This document shows positions 7,922 to 16,495 of a stretch of 64,000 nucleotides of DNA, one piece after another. A model generated the notes under the pieces. That model was not told where the DNA came from. It searched no databases and worked only from the letters and a program-made list of their open reading frames with translations. The stretch spans positions 1 through 64,000 of the forward strand of contig DASXGN010000013.1 in NCBI GenBank assembly GCA_036489025.1, given 5' to 3'. How positions within the stretch are numbered: position 1 is the first letter of the stretch; each line of letters begins with the position of its first letter. Source of the DNA: Dryocola sp036489025 (GTDB lineage Bacteria; Pseudomonadota; Gammaproteobacteria; Enterobacterales; Enterobacteriaceae). Made by a program: the position numbers and the translations under genes.

Positions 7922-8707
7922 TTACATCGACTGAGTGACAAACTTCAACATATCATCGGCAGCAGAAACCATTTTGGCGTTCATTTCGTAGGCGCGCTGG
8001 ACGGTGATCATGTCAACCATTTCCTCCACGACCTGGACGTTTGAACCCTCAAGGGAGCCCTGCTCCAGCTGACCAAATGCTTCTTCTCCCGGCACGCCTT
8101 CCACCGCTTCGCCGCTGGCAGCGGTTTCGCGATACAGGTTGCCGCCCACGGCTTCAAGACCGGCCGGATTGACGAAGTTCACCAGGGTAATCTGCCCCAG
8201 CTCTACCGGATCCGTTTCCCCGCCGACGGTCGCCGTCACGGTGCCATCTTTGGCAACCTGGATTTCTTTGGTATTGGCCGGCAGCTCAATCTGCGGTACC
8301 AGCGGTAAACCCTGGGCGTTGGTGATCACGCCGTCCTGATTTCTTTGCAGATTGCCCGCACGGGTGTAGGCGATATCGCCGTCCGGCGTTTCGACCTGGA
8401 AGAAACCCTGGCCGGTGATGGCCACGTCAAGGTTCTGACCGGTGTTCTGGATATTGCCTACCGAGAACTCTTTCTGCGTGCCGACTATTTTTACCCCGCT
8501 ACCGAACTGAATGCCGGTTGGCGCGGTGTTGTTCTGGTCGAGCTGCGCGCCCGGCGTGCGCTGATTCTGGTAGAACAGATCGGAGAACATCACCCGATCG
8601 CGCTTGAAGCCGGTGGTGTTGACGTTCGCCAGGTTGTTCGAAATCGCGCTCATTTTGGCGTCCTGCGCCGCAAGCCCGGTTTTACTGATCCATAACGCTG
8701 GATTCAT
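7922..8707 (-). CDS. flgG: FlgG: distal rod protein
   Basis: The 261-residue protein starts NPALWISKTGLAAQDAKMSAISNNLANVNTTGFKRDR and ends with the rod-family C-terminal helix VEEMVDMITVQRAYEMNAKMVSAADDMLKFVTQSM. Length equals E. coli FlgG (260). It forms the distal rod that crosses the L- and P-rings. It lies 29 bases after flgF. Confidence 0.97.
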   Translation of the reverse strand: MNPALWISKTGLAAQDAKMSAISNNLANVNTTGFKRDRVMFSDLFYQNQRTPGAQLDQNNTAPTGIQFGSGVKIVGTQKEFSVGNIQNTGQNLDVAITGQGFFQVETPDGDIAYTRAGNLQRNQDGVITNAQGLPLVPQIELPANTKEIQVAKDGTVTATVGGETDPVELGQITLVNFVNPAGLEAVGGNLYRETAASGEAVEGVPGEEAFGQLEQGSLEGSNVQVVEEMVDMITVQRAYEMNAKMVSAADDMLKFVTQSM

Positions 8708-8736
8708 GGTTCTTTTTCCTTGTGACTGAAGTCGAC

Positions 8737-9468
8737 TTAGCTGCCGCGCAGCAGGCGGTTACCGGCGGTCGCCAAATCGTCGGCGGCCTTCATCATTTTG
8801 ATTTGCGCCTCAAACTGACGGTTAAGGGCAATGCTCGATACCATCTCGCTGATGGCCGACACGTTAGAGCCTTCCAGATGACCGGCTGCCACCTGCACGT
8901 CTTCACTGCGCGGATTATTCAACGCGTTGGTGACGAGAAAACCCGAAGCGTCCTTTTGCAGCTGCCCTGCGGGAATATCCACCAGCTTGATGCGGTCCAC
9001 GTCCATCGGCGCGGCAACCTGCCCGTCGTCCGGTACGATGGTAATCACCCCGTCCTGCGCCACGGAAATCTGCGAGAACGGCGGCAGAATAATCGGGCCG
9101 GCGTCCCCTTCGACGGGCAGGCCGTTGATGGTTAAGTCGCCGTCCGGGCCAACGTTCATCTGGCCGTCACGCGTGTACATTTCACGGTTGCCGCTGGAGA
9201 GCGCAATCAGGCCGCTGCCTTTAATGGCCACGTCCAGATCGCGCCCGGTCTCACGCACCGCGCCCGGCGTCATATCAATGCCGCCGTTGGTCGGCTGAAC
9301 CTGGAAGCGGGAGGCGTAGCCCTCCCCCTGAATCTGCTGCGACTGCGCGCTTTCCAGATCGTTACGGAACCCCTGAGTGTTCACGTTCGCCAGGTTGTTG
9401 GCGTGAATCTGCTGCTGCGACAGGCTGCGGCTGGCGCCGCTAACGGCGGTAAAAATTAAGTGATCCAT
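8737..9468 (-). CDS. flgF: FlgF: proximal rod protein
   Basis: The 243-residue protein has the rod-family N-terminus MDHLIFTAVSGASRSLSQQQIHANNLANVNTQGF and a C-terminal helix with NVSAISEMVSSIALNRQFEAQIKMM. It forms part of the proximal rod. Its start overlaps the end of flgE by a base, indicating coupled translation. Confidence 0.95.
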   Translation of the reverse strand: MDHLIFTAVSGASRSLSQQQIHANNLANVNTQGFRNDLESAQSQQIQGEGYASRFQVQPTNGGIDMTPGAVRETGRDLDVAIKGSGLIALSSGNREMYTRDGQMNVGPDGDLTINGLPVEGDAGPIILPPFSQISVAQDGVITIVPDDGQVAAPMDVDRIKLVDIPAGQLQKDASGFLVTNALNNPRSEDVQVAAGHLEGSNVSAISEMVSSIALNRQFEAQIKMMKAADDLATAGNRLLRGS

Positions 9469-10661
9469 TAGACCGCCTGGAACAGCGCCGTCATCATGCT
9501 GTCGTTGGTGCTGATAACTTTGGTGTTGGCCTGATAGTTACGCTGTGCGGTCATCAGCCCCACCAGCTCAGAGGTCATATCCACGTTGGAGGACTCCAGC
9601 GCGCCCGCTTTTACCGAGCCCAGCAGGCCGGTGCCCGGTGCGCCGCTCAGCGGTGCGCCAGAGCTGGCGGTCTGTGCCCAGGTGGTGCCGTCCTGGGAAG
9701 CCAGGCCGTTCGGGTTAGCGAAGTTAGCGAGGATCAGCTGGCCCTGTAGCATACGTTCACCGTTGGAGAAGGTGGCGTAAACGGAACCGTCCTGATCGAT
9801 CTGCTGGCCGGTTTTTTCGCCGGAAGCGTAACCGCTGCCTTTGTTCTTGCTGACCGAGAAGTCGGAGCCGTACTGAGTGGTACCGGTGTAGCTCAGATCG
9901 ATAGAAAGTTTCTGCGCGCCCGGAACGTCAATGGACATTGGCACGGTGCCGTTCGGCACGCTCAGCACACCCTGATCGGTAAATTCAATGGCCTGAGTCG
10001 CCGGATCGGTCAGCGGCTGATCGTCCATGTAATAGTGAACTTCCCATTTGTTTTCGTCCGTTTTCACGAAGTACTGGTTAATGGTGTGCTCACGGCCCAG
10101 CGAGTCATAAACGGTGGTCGCGTAGGTGTTGTTGTAGGAGGTGTTGTCTTTCGGATCGAAGGTGGTCGTTTCCGGCAGCTTGGCGTTCGCATCAAGGTTC
10201 GCCGTGAAGTCCATGCTGTCCGTCGCTTTTGCAGGAATAGAGCCGCTGCTGATGCTCAGATTGCCCACGGTGCCCGTTTGCAGGACGCCGTTAGCATCCA
10301 CAGGATAACCCTGCAAATTCATGCCCTGGTTGTTGACCAGGTTGCCGTTAGCATCGGTGCCAAAATAGCCGGCGCGCGTGTAGGCCGTGGTGCCTGCGCT
10401 GTCGCGAACCACGAAGAAGCCGCTGCCCGCAATCGCTAGGTCCAGCGCGTTACCGGTAGAAGAGATGTTGCCGCCCTTAGTAATGCTCTGGGTCACGGCG
10501 GTGACGCCCACGCCCAGCGGCTGGCCTTCCGCGTAAAGCGCCGCAAATTCAGCACGGCCTGATTTAAAACCAACGGTGCCGGAGTTGGCGATGTTGTTGG
10601 AAATAGAGTTCAGCTGTTCGGTAATGGCGTTCAGGCCGGTGGTTGCAATGTTAAAGCTCAT
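9468..10661 (-). CDS. flgE: FlgE: hook protein
   Basis: The 397-residue protein carries the N-terminal FNIATTGLNAITEQLNSISNNIANSGTVGFKSGRAEF, the central FlgE domains and the C-terminal SSNVDMTSELVGLMTAQRNYQANTKVISTNDSMM. It is the universal-joint hook subunit, exported through the fli/flh apparatus. Length is close to E. coli FlgE (402). Confidence 0.97.
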   Translation of the reverse strand: MSFNIATTGLNAITEQLNSISNNIANSGTVGFKSGRAEFAALYAEGQPLGVGVTAVTQSITKGGNISSTGNALDLAIAGSGFFVVRDSAGTTAYTRAGYFGTDANGNLVNNQGMNLQGYPVDANGVLQTGTVGNLSISSGSIPAKATDSMDFTANLDANAKLPETTTFDPKDNTSYNNTYATTVYDSLGREHTINQYFVKTDENKWEVHYYMDDQPLTDPATQAIEFTDQGVLSVPNGTVPMSIDVPGAQKLSIDLSYTGTTQYGSDFSVSKNKGSGYASGEKTGQQIDQDGSVYATFSNGERMLQGQLILANFANPNGLASQDGTTWAQTASSGAPLSGAPGTGLLGSVKAGALESSNVDMTSELVGLMTAQRNYQANTKVISTNDSMMTALFQAV

Positions 10662-10699
10662 AAAATCGATTCCTGATTAAGACTGTCCAGCCTCCGCAC

Positions 10700-11386
10700 T
10701 CAGGCGGAAGCGCCCGGCGTTGAGTTGCCGAACTGTGTAATGTTGTTGTAGGCAATTTCGCCCAGACCGGCGATGTTGAGCATGGTCGGACTGCCGTCGA
10801 GCGGGATACGCACGTTGTTCACCACGCCGCCGATTTCGACAGGAACTTTTTCTTCCCCGCTGCCCGTCACCACGCTAAGGGTGTATTTGCCTTCCGGCAG
10901 GCCAAGCTCTTCAGGATTGATCTTGAAGTCCACCTGACCGGCTTCCTGCTTGCCAAGATCGATTTTGTGCTCGGTGCCCGCGGAGTCTTTCACGATGACG
11001 GTCACCGTATCCGCCGGATGTTCCAGCGTCAGACGCCCGTTCAGCTCGGTGCTGCCGTCGCTGTTGATAGTGTCGGTTTGAACCATCACATTCTGCCCGA
11101 CCAGATTGCCGGTGGTCAGCGTTTGCAGGTTATCCATCAGCACCGTGTTATTAGCCATCAGCTGCGACATGGTTTCCATGGACTGCACTTGAGTCAGCTG
11201 CGCCAGTTGGCTGACGTATTCCGTTCCGTCGGTCGGGTTGAGCGGATCCTGGTTTTGGATCTGCGCCACCAGCAGCTGCATGAACAGATTGTTCATATCG
11301 CCCGCGGTTGAACCATTGCTGGCAACGGAGCTGCTGGAATCGCCGGTGGTCGTATCGGTACTGGCGGCTAGCGTATTAACGTTCAT
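10700..11386 (-). CDS. flgD: FlgD: hook cap / scaffolding protein
   Basis: The 228-residue protein has the FlgD N-terminal signature NNLFMQLLVAQIQNQDPLNPTDGTEYVSQLAQLTQVQSMETM, followed by the C-terminal tudor/fibronectin-like part. It caps the growing hook and is removed on completion. It lies two bases after flgC and 38 bases before flgE. Confidence 0.96.
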   Translation of the reverse strand: MNVNTLAASTDTTTGDSSSSVASNGSTAGDMNNLFMQLLVAQIQNQDPLNPTDGTEYVSQLAQLTQVQSMETMSQLMANNTVLMDNLQTLTTGNLVGQNVMVQTDTINSDGSTELNGRLTLEHPADTVTVIVKDSAGTEHKIDLGKQEAGQVDFKINPEELGLPEGKYTLSVVTGSGEEKVPVEIGGVVNNVRIPLDGSPTMLNIAGLGEIAYNNITQFGNSTPGASA

Positions 11387-11388
11387 CT

Positions 11389-11814
11389 TTATGCTTCTCC
11401 GAGACGCAGCAGGCTTTGCTGCATGCTCTTCACACTGTTAAGGACATCGACGTTGGTTTCAAAACCACGCGATGCCGACATCATGTCTGCCATCTCTTCC
11501 ACCACGTTCACGTCGGGGTAGTAGACATATCCTTCGGCGTTAGCCATCGGGTGATGAGGCTCATAGCGCTGTACGGCGTTGCCGGTTTCCACCACGTCCA
11601 TGACCTGGACGCGTGCGCCGGTTAGCGCTTTATTACCCATCAGCTCATCATTCTGATAAACCGCCGCAAACACCGGGCGGCGCGCTTTATAGACGCTTTC
11701 CTCGTTCAAAGCCGGGGACTCCGCGTTTGCCAGGTTGCTGGCGATGGTGTTCAGACGCACGGTTTGCGCCGTCATTGCCGAACCAGAAACGCGATAAATA
11801 TCGGTAAAAGCCAT
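11389..11814 (-). CDS. flgC: FlgC: proximal rod protein
   Basis: The 141-residue protein carries FTDIYRVSGSAMTAQTVRLNTIASNLANAESP at the start and VNVVEEMADMMSASRGFETNVDVLNSVKSM at the end, both rod-family signatures. It is part of the proximal rod. It follows flgB by 23 bases. Confidence 0.96.
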   Translation of the reverse strand: MAFTDIYRVSGSAMTAQTVRLNTIASNLANAESPALNEESVYKARRPVFAAVYQNDELMGNKALTGARVQVMDVVETGNAVQRYEPHHPMANAEGYVYYPDVNVVEEMADMMSASRGFETNVDVLNSVKSMQQSLLRLGEA

Positions 11815-11837
11815 TGTGTTTACTTACCTGAATTTAA

Positions 11838-12188
11838 TTACTTACCTTCGATTGCCTTTTTCAGGCCCACAAATTTCATGTTCAAAAACGCCAGGCTTGC
11901 CTGGTAGTCCTGAACATTTTTTGAGAACTCAGCCTGCTCGACATCGAGTGCAACCGTGTTGCCATCGCTTGAGGGCTGATAAGGCACTCGATACATCTCC
12001 TGCGGCGACGGGCTGGTGGAAAAACTCCACGCTGACCGTTGCATCTCCGCGGCAAAATCAATATCTTTAGCCTGGAAGTTTGGGGTGTCGACGTTAGCCA
12101 GGTTGGCGGATAGCAGCTCTGCTCGGGAAAGTCGAAGTGCTACTGCCTGCGGATGAACACCCAATGCTTTGTCAAAAGTAATACTCAC
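11838..12188 (-). CDS. flgB: FlgB: proximal rod protein
   Basis: The protein is 116 residues from a GTG start at 12188 (MSITFDKALGVHPQAVALRLSRAELLSANLANVDTPNFQAKDIDF). I chose this GTG because GAGG lies 9 bases upstream. An ATG at 12197 abuts that ribosome site and would add three residues (MWA). It is the first gene of the rod/hook operon flgBCDEFGHIJKL-lafW and lies directly behind a sigma-54 promoter. Confidence 0.93.
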   Translation of the reverse strand: MSITFDKALGVHPQAVALRLSRAELLSANLANVDTPNFQAKDIDFAAEMQRSAWSFSTSPSPQEMYRVPYQPSSDGNTVALDVEQAEFSKNVQDYQASLAFLNMKFVGLKKAIEGK

Positions 12189-12245
12189 AGCCCACATCCT
12201 CGTGATGAAAAACACTCTGCAAAATCTTGCGATACCTCCTTGTAT

Positions 12246-12261
12246 AGCAATTACCGTGCCA
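12246..12261 (-). promoter_or_regulatory. Sigma-54 promoter for the flgB-lafW operon
   Basis: Read leftward, TGGCACGGTAATTGCT matches the sigma-54 consensus TGGCACG-N4-TTGCW with the invariant GG-N10-GC spacing. It sits 58 bases before the flgB start. The locus encodes a sigma-54 activator (LafK), which is the natural partner. A second perfect Shine-Dalgarno-like AAGGAGG (12233-12239) falls at the expected transcript start. Confidence 0.88.
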
Positions 12262-12274
12262 GAGTTTTAACATC

Positions 12275-13084
12275 ATGAATCTTAAAGTTTTTACGAAGTT
12301 ATCGAGCCTAAAGCGGAAACCCCTTTTCCGCCCGACTGCCGCCCCTTTCCGCCTGCTGGTCGCTTTGACCGTGGCGATGAGCGTTCAGGCCGCCGTTGCC
12401 GCCCCAACCGGCAGCGCCAACACGGCCCGCAAGCAGATTTATGCCAGCGTAGTCGCCAGCGCGACGGCGTCGATTAAGCAGGAAGCTAAGCGCCGCGGCT
12501 GGTCTGAATACCAGGTGAAGATGAACGTCTTTATTCCGGCGGAAGTCAGCCAGTATCCGAGCTGTTCCAGCCCGCTCACCACCTCGCTTCCGGGCGGCGA
12601 CCGGCTGGATCTCAATCGCCTGCGCTATGACGTGCGCTGCGGCGATAGCGGCGGCTGGGACGTGGCCGTCACCGTGAAACCCGACATCTATCTTTCGGTG
12701 CTTATCGCCAAAGACACCCTTGAGCGCGGCCACGTGCTCGCGGCCTCTGATATGCAGTTCAGGAAGTACAACATCAGCAGCGCGCGCGGCGGCTATATCA
12801 CCAACCCGGACGATGCGGTAGGGCTGACGGTAAAACGCCGCCTGCGCGAACTGCAGCCGATAAGCCTTGCGCAGCTCGAAGCCCCCATCATGGTGGAACG
12901 CGGTCAGCAGGTGGTGATGATTGCCCAGCAGGACGGCATTGAGGCGCGCACCATGGGCGAAGCGATGAAGAAAGGCCGCAAAGGGGAAATGATTAAGGTG
13001 AAAAATACCAGCAGCGAACGCGTGGTCACCGCCATCGTCGACGGCATGGGCGTGGTGAGAATGGTCTACGCGCCGGGGAAATAA
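12275..13084 (+). CDS. flgA: FlgA: P-ring assembly chaperone
   Basis: The 269-residue protein has a basic, hydrophobic signal sequence (about residues 1-43, ending VAAPTG) and the C-terminal SAF/FlgA domain (DTLERGHVLAASDMQFRKYN, then LRELQPISLAQLEAP, then VERGQQVVMIAQQDGIEARTMGEAMKKGRKGEMIKVKN). It helps FlgI form the P-ring in the periplasm. It diverges from flgB and leads the flgA-flgM-flgN group. Confidence 0.95.
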   Translation: MNLKVFTKLSSLKRKPLFRPTAAPFRLLVALTVAMSVQAAVAAPTGSANTARKQIYASVVASATASIKQEAKRRGWSEYQVKMNVFIPAEVSQYPSCSSPLTTSLPGGDRLDLNRLRYDVRCGDSGGWDVAVTVKPDIYLSVLIAKDTLERGHVLAASDMQFRKYNISSARGGYITNPDDAVGLTVKRRLRELQPISLAQLEAPIMVERGQQVVMIAQQDGIEARTMGEAMKKGRKGEMIKVKNTSSERVVTAIVDGMGVVRMVYAPGK

Positions 13085-13112
13085 TTTTTTTCGAGAATTT
13101 TGGCGCGCGGAT

Positions 13113-13140
13113 TAAAGTTTCCTCATTAACGGGTCGCTTT
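13113..13140 (+). promoter_or_regulatory. Sigma-28 type promoter for flgM (candidate)
   Basis: TAAAGTTT is a perfect -35 element for flagellar sigma-28. It is followed after 12 bases by GTCGCTTT, a partial match to GCCGATAA. Spacing is one base longer than ideal. A late promoter before flgM, in addition to read-through from flgA, is the rule in enteric flagellar systems. Confidence 0.5.
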
Positions 13141-13231
13141 AGCTAAGCACGGGAGAAGGAAAACAAATTTCCTCCCATGTGGATTCAGCCTGCGACTCAA
13201 AAAAATGAACAACCCGAAACGGAGACATGCC

Positions 13232-13504
13232 ATGAAAATTACACCAACCCAATACAACGTGGCTGCTGCGATCAACCAGACCAGCGCCACCGAGCAGACC
13301 CGCACCAAAGCTGCGGAAGGCCAGAGCGTTGAACGCAGCCATGCTATCGACCCGGTGCTTGGCGATGCTCAAACGCAATTGACCTCCCTGCCGGAAGTCG
13401 ATATGGAAAAAGTGACGGCGATGAAAGATGCCATCGCCGCCGGAAAAATTAACGTCAACCTGGATGAACTGACCAGCGCGATGCAGAAATACTACCAGAG
13501 GTAA
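13232..13504 (+). CDS. flgM: FlgM: anti-sigma-28 factor
   Basis: The protein is 90 residues from the ATG at 13232, chosen because GGAGA lies 8 bases upstream (an in-frame ATG at 13205 lacks a site). It starts MKITPTQYN and the C-terminal half carries LPEVDMEKVTAMKDAIAAGKINVNLDELTSAMQKYYQR, the FlgM family helix that binds sigma-28. It holds off late genes such as lafA until the hook is built and FlgM is exported. The stop is 3 bases before flgN. Confidence 0.93.
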   Translation: MKITPTQYNVAAAINQTSATEQTRTKAAEGQSVERSHAIDPVLGDAQTQLTSLPEVDMEKVTAMKDAIAAGKINVNLDELTSAMQKYYQR

Positions 13505-13507
13505 GAA

Positions 13508-13945
13508 ATGAGTAACGCCAGTCTGTGCGTGAAGCAGCTGATCCAGGACATGATTAGCGACCGGAAATACTACGTGGAATTAAACGAGCTGCTCGAAAAA
13601 CAGCGCCTGCTGATTGTCGCCCGGCAGGCCGCTGAGCTCGATACGCTTAACGCACGGCTGATTGAGATTTATCAGCTGCTTTCACAAAGCAGCCAGCAGC
13701 GCCATTCGCTGCTCCAGAAGCTCGGCGTTCCCTCTGGTCCTCAGGGCATCAAAGCGCTATTCGCTAAACTTCCCGCCCCGCATAACAGCCAGGTTGCCGC
13801 CCTGTGGAAAGACCTTGAGCAGCAGGCCAACCGCTGCCACAGCACCAACGAAGGTAACGGCGTGCTGCTCAATATGCAGCAGGAGATCCTGCAAAACCTG
13901 CTAAACACCAGCGAGCCGGAAAACTGGCTTTATCAGCAGGTTTAA
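13508..13945 (+). CDS. flgN: FlgN: FlgK/FlgL export chaperone
   Basis: The 145-residue all-helical protein has the FlgN-type start (LCVKQLIQDMISDRKYYVELNELLEKQRLLIVARQAAELDTLNARLIEIYQLL). It is a cytoplasmic chaperone for the hook-filament junction proteins. It lies directly after flgM, as in other flagellar systems, and 7 bases before the glycosyl/glycerophosphotransferase gene. Confidence 0.9.
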   Translation: MSNASLCVKQLIQDMISDRKYYVELNELLEKQRLLIVARQAAELDTLNARLIEIYQLLSQSSQQRHSLLQKLGVPSGPQGIKALFAKLPAPHNSQVAALWKDLEQQANRCHSTNEGNGVLLNMQQEILQNLLNTSEPENWLYQQV

Positions 13946-13952
13946 GCGACTG

Positions 13953-15440
13953 ATGAACAAGCCCGATCTATCTTTGTCCGCGTTGCCTTTGGTGAGCGCC
14001 GTTTGTCATATCGCGGCGCAGGCCGGGACTTTGCCCTATCTTGTCTCTCTTTACTGCTGCCAGGATTATCCCGCTCAGCGGCGCGAATTCATTATTCTGG
14101 ATACTTCAGCAGACAGCCAGTTCGGTCTGATAGAGATGCTGACTGACGGCCAGCATGAAGCCCTCAATATCCGCTATTTCCACGCGCCGCACCTCCTCAC
14201 CAGCGATGAAATAATAAATAAAATAAAAGAGTTATCATCTGGCGAGTTGATTGTGGAACTGTGCGGAGATACGCCTTATCCGCAGGACTATTTGCGTACT
14301 CAGGTAATCCAAATTCAGGCTGCATCCAGGCCGCAATATGCCATCGGCTTTTTTATGGAGACGGCCTTCCATTATCAGGTCTATCGTCCAATCCTCAAGC
14401 ATCTGCTGGACAGGGGTTATTCCTGCCACCTGGTGATAGCCGATTTTGTCCCACCGGCATTAGTTCAGGAGATGCAAACGCTGCTATGTGAGATTGACGA
14501 ACCGCGGCTTAAGGCCTGTGCCTATTCGCAGGTGCACGCCAGCCAGCAGAAATTTGATTGTCTTGTCAGCCCTTACTACACGCCCGCGCTTAACAATCTT
14601 GCCCCGATTCATATCCGCACGATTTACGGCCTGGCGAAAGAGCAGTGGAACCACGCCTGGTGGAATGCGTTTTACCATCAGATTCTCTGCTATAGCCATT
14701 ACAGCCAGCAGGCGCTGAACATCAACGGTAATGCGGTGATGGTGGGAAATCCTCGTTTTGACGAGTGGCATAATCATCCTGACAATGCGGCTGGCCTTGA
14801 AGAGCTGAAGCTCGACCCTAAAAAACCGACGCTGCTCTACGCCCCAACGTTTGGCGCGCTAAGCTCGATTCCACACTGGGCGAAATGGCTTGAGCGCCTG
14901 AGCCGCGACTATAACGTCATCACCAAACTGCATCACGGCACGCTCTACCGCCCTGAAGAAGCCCCTTCCCTTGCTCTCGCCCGTAAGCATCTGAAAAAAC
15001 GCATCAGCAATCATGGCTTGACGTTTCCAGCGATGCGTAAAGCGGATTATGTCCTGACCGATAACAGCGGGTTCATTTTTGACGCGATCCACGCGGGGAA
15101 ACGCACGATCCTGCTGAACTGGGAAAATATGGAATTCCTGCTCGAAGACCAGCAGACTTATTCCAGCCCGTACAGCGCCGATCAGAAGATACGTTCGGTT
15201 CTCCCGGTTGCCCACAACATAGAAGAACTTCGCGCGTTGCTTAATGCGGAAGAAAAATGGCAGCAGCTCGAACCGCAGCTCGGCGAGATTCGCGATCGTT
15301 ATTGCGACGCCTGGCAGGACGGCAAAGCCGGTGAGCGTGCGGCAGAAGTTATTATTAATGCGATAACAAATCCTGCTGCACCAGCAGAAAATGCACTTTT
15401 GCACAGTCTTCGCCAGGCATTGTTCCAGCAATCTAAATGA
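13953..15440 (+). CDS. Fusion: degenerate GT2 domain + CDP-glycerol glycerophosphotransferase-like domain
   Basis: The protein has 495 residues. Residues about 14-130 align by eye with the GT2 N-terminus encoded at 20676-22106 (LPYLVSLYCCQDYPAQRREFIILDTS here, LPYLLYIFQYQDYPADKRELVILDDS there). The catalytic D-D-D-D-Y-Y has become E-L-C-G-D-T-P-Y-P (102-110), so this half is probably inactive. Residues about 130-475 look like a GT-B glycerophosphotransferase (TagB/TagF family): VGNPRFDEW (264-272), LLYAPTFG (294-301), KLHHG (325-329), TDNSGFIFD (369-377). The first conserved His-Gly is Y-G (225-226). It is probably translated together with flgN. Its base composition matches the flagellar genes, unlike the AT-rich genes after it. 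A flagellin-modifying role is inferred. Confidence 0.65.
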   Translation: MNKPDLSLSALPLVSAVCHIAAQAGTLPYLVSLYCCQDYPAQRREFIILDTSADSQFGLIEMLTDGQHEALNIRYFHAPHLLTSDEIINKIKELSSGELIVELCGDTPYPQDYLRTQVIQIQAASRPQYAIGFFMETAFHYQVYRPILKHLLDRGYSCHLVIADFVPPALVQEMQTLLCEIDEPRLKACAYSQVHASQQKFDCLVSPYYTPALNNLAPIHIRTIYGLAKEQWNHAWWNAFYHQILCYSHYSQQALNINGNAVMVGNPRFDEWHNHPDNAAGLEELKLDPKKPTLLYAPTFGALSSIPHWAKWLERLSRDYNVITKLHHGTLYRPEEAPSLALARKHLKKRISNHGLTFPAMRKADYVLTDNSGFIFDAIHAGKRTILLNWENMEFLLEDQQTYSSPYSADQKIRSVLPVAHNIEELRALLNAEEKWQQLEPQLGEIRDRYCDAWQDGKAGERAAEVIINAITNPAAPAENALLHSLRQALFQQSK

Positions 15441-15640
15441 CCGAACGTTAGTTTTAGATAAGTTACAAGAAATAGCGCTGCGATAGAGAAACCAGCTTAA
15501 AAGTAGGGTTGCCATATTTTTAATAAAACTTATTCCCCGGTATATCAGATCGAATATTCGCAGTGTTTCACAGTGCATAAATGGTAAATTCAAGTTACCA
15601 GGCTATATATTCCAAAGCGTTTTTTATTACAGGATTAAGA

Positions 15641-16318
15641 ATGTTGAATGAAAAGTGGGTTGCTGATTTAAGCTGTATGCTTACACCAGAAGTAGATATC
15701 AACTATATCGAAAACTTGTATCGTCACGATATAATCAGTTGCGCTGATGATTTATCATGCGTGGGTATAGAGCTCGGCGTTGCTAAAGGGATCTTCTCTA
15801 AAAGAATGATCGAGAGTGGGAAGTTCATATCATATTATGGTGTTGATTTATATAGCGATATTCATGATACAGAAGAATATAAAAATGCATTAAAATATAT
15901 CGGATTGAGTGAGAATTATAAATTACTCAGAATGTCATTTGATGATGCTCTTGATTTATTCGATGATGAATATTTTGATTTTATATACATAGATGGTTTT
16001 GCTCATACCGGTGAAGAAGGCGGGAAATCAATAGCTGATTGGTTTTGCAAATTAAAGAATGGTGGTGTGCTAGCTGGTGATGATTATCATTCTGACTGGC
16101 CCCTGGTAAAATGGGCTGTAAATGATTTTGTGAAAAAAACAGGTTTAACACTCAATGTGATGAGATGTGTCGAAAATATTCAATACTGTAAATATCCAAC
16201 CTGGTTTGTTGTAAAAGAAAAAAACATTAGAGTCGAACCTAATGAGATTCTTATGAAGGTTGCCATGCTTGAAAAAGAACGCATTCATAATGAAAGAATA
16301 CTTAGAATGAAAAAATGA
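15641..16318 (+). CDS. Class I SAM-dependent methyltransferase (Methyltransf_24-like)
   Basis: The protein is 225 residues from the ATG at 15641, chosen for AGGA 7 bases upstream. It shows the Rossmann SAM-binding motif I (CVGIELGVAKGIFSKRM), motif II acidic residue (YYGVDLYSD), a DFIYIDGFAHTGEEGGKSIADWF segment and GGVLAGDDYHSDWPLVKWAVNDF. These are typical of Methyltransf_24/cephalosporin-hydroxylase-like enzymes that methylate sugars in surface glycans. The gene is visibly AT-rich compared with flanking flagellar genes, suggesting separate acquisition. The substrate is unknown; a sugar or glycerol-phosphate unit of the flagellar glycan is a reasonable guess. Confidence 0.75.
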   Translation: MLNEKWVADLSCMLTPEVDINYIENLYRHDIISCADDLSCVGIELGVAKGIFSKRMIESGKFISYYGVDLYSDIHDTEEYKNALKYIGLSENYKLLRMSFDDALDLFDDEYFDFIYIDGFAHTGEEGGKSIADWFCKLKNGGVLAGDDYHSDWPLVKWAVNDFVKKTGLTLNVMRCVENIQYCKYPTWFVVKEKNIRVEPNEILMKVAMLEKERIHNERILRMKK

Positions 16319-16334
16319 GTCTTTTTACATTGCT

Positions 16335-16364
16335 ATTATCATAGTCAGAAATGTCTATGATAAT
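16335..16364. terminator. Stem-loop between methyltransferase and GT80 genes
   Basis: There is a perfect 10-bp stem ATTATCATAG/CTATGATAAT with a 10-base loop, 16 bases after the methyltransferase stop. It lacks a T-run, so it may be a weak terminator or an mRNA end-stabiliser. Confidence 0.4.
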
Positions 16365-16495
16365 GGTAAACTAACATGCTTCACCTGACATTTTCGATCT
16401 TACTCATGTAAGTAATCACACCACTAATTCCTGGCGTGATGTAACTAACGATTAAGACATAATTGGTTTTACTTTTCTAGGTGCAACTAAGAGTT

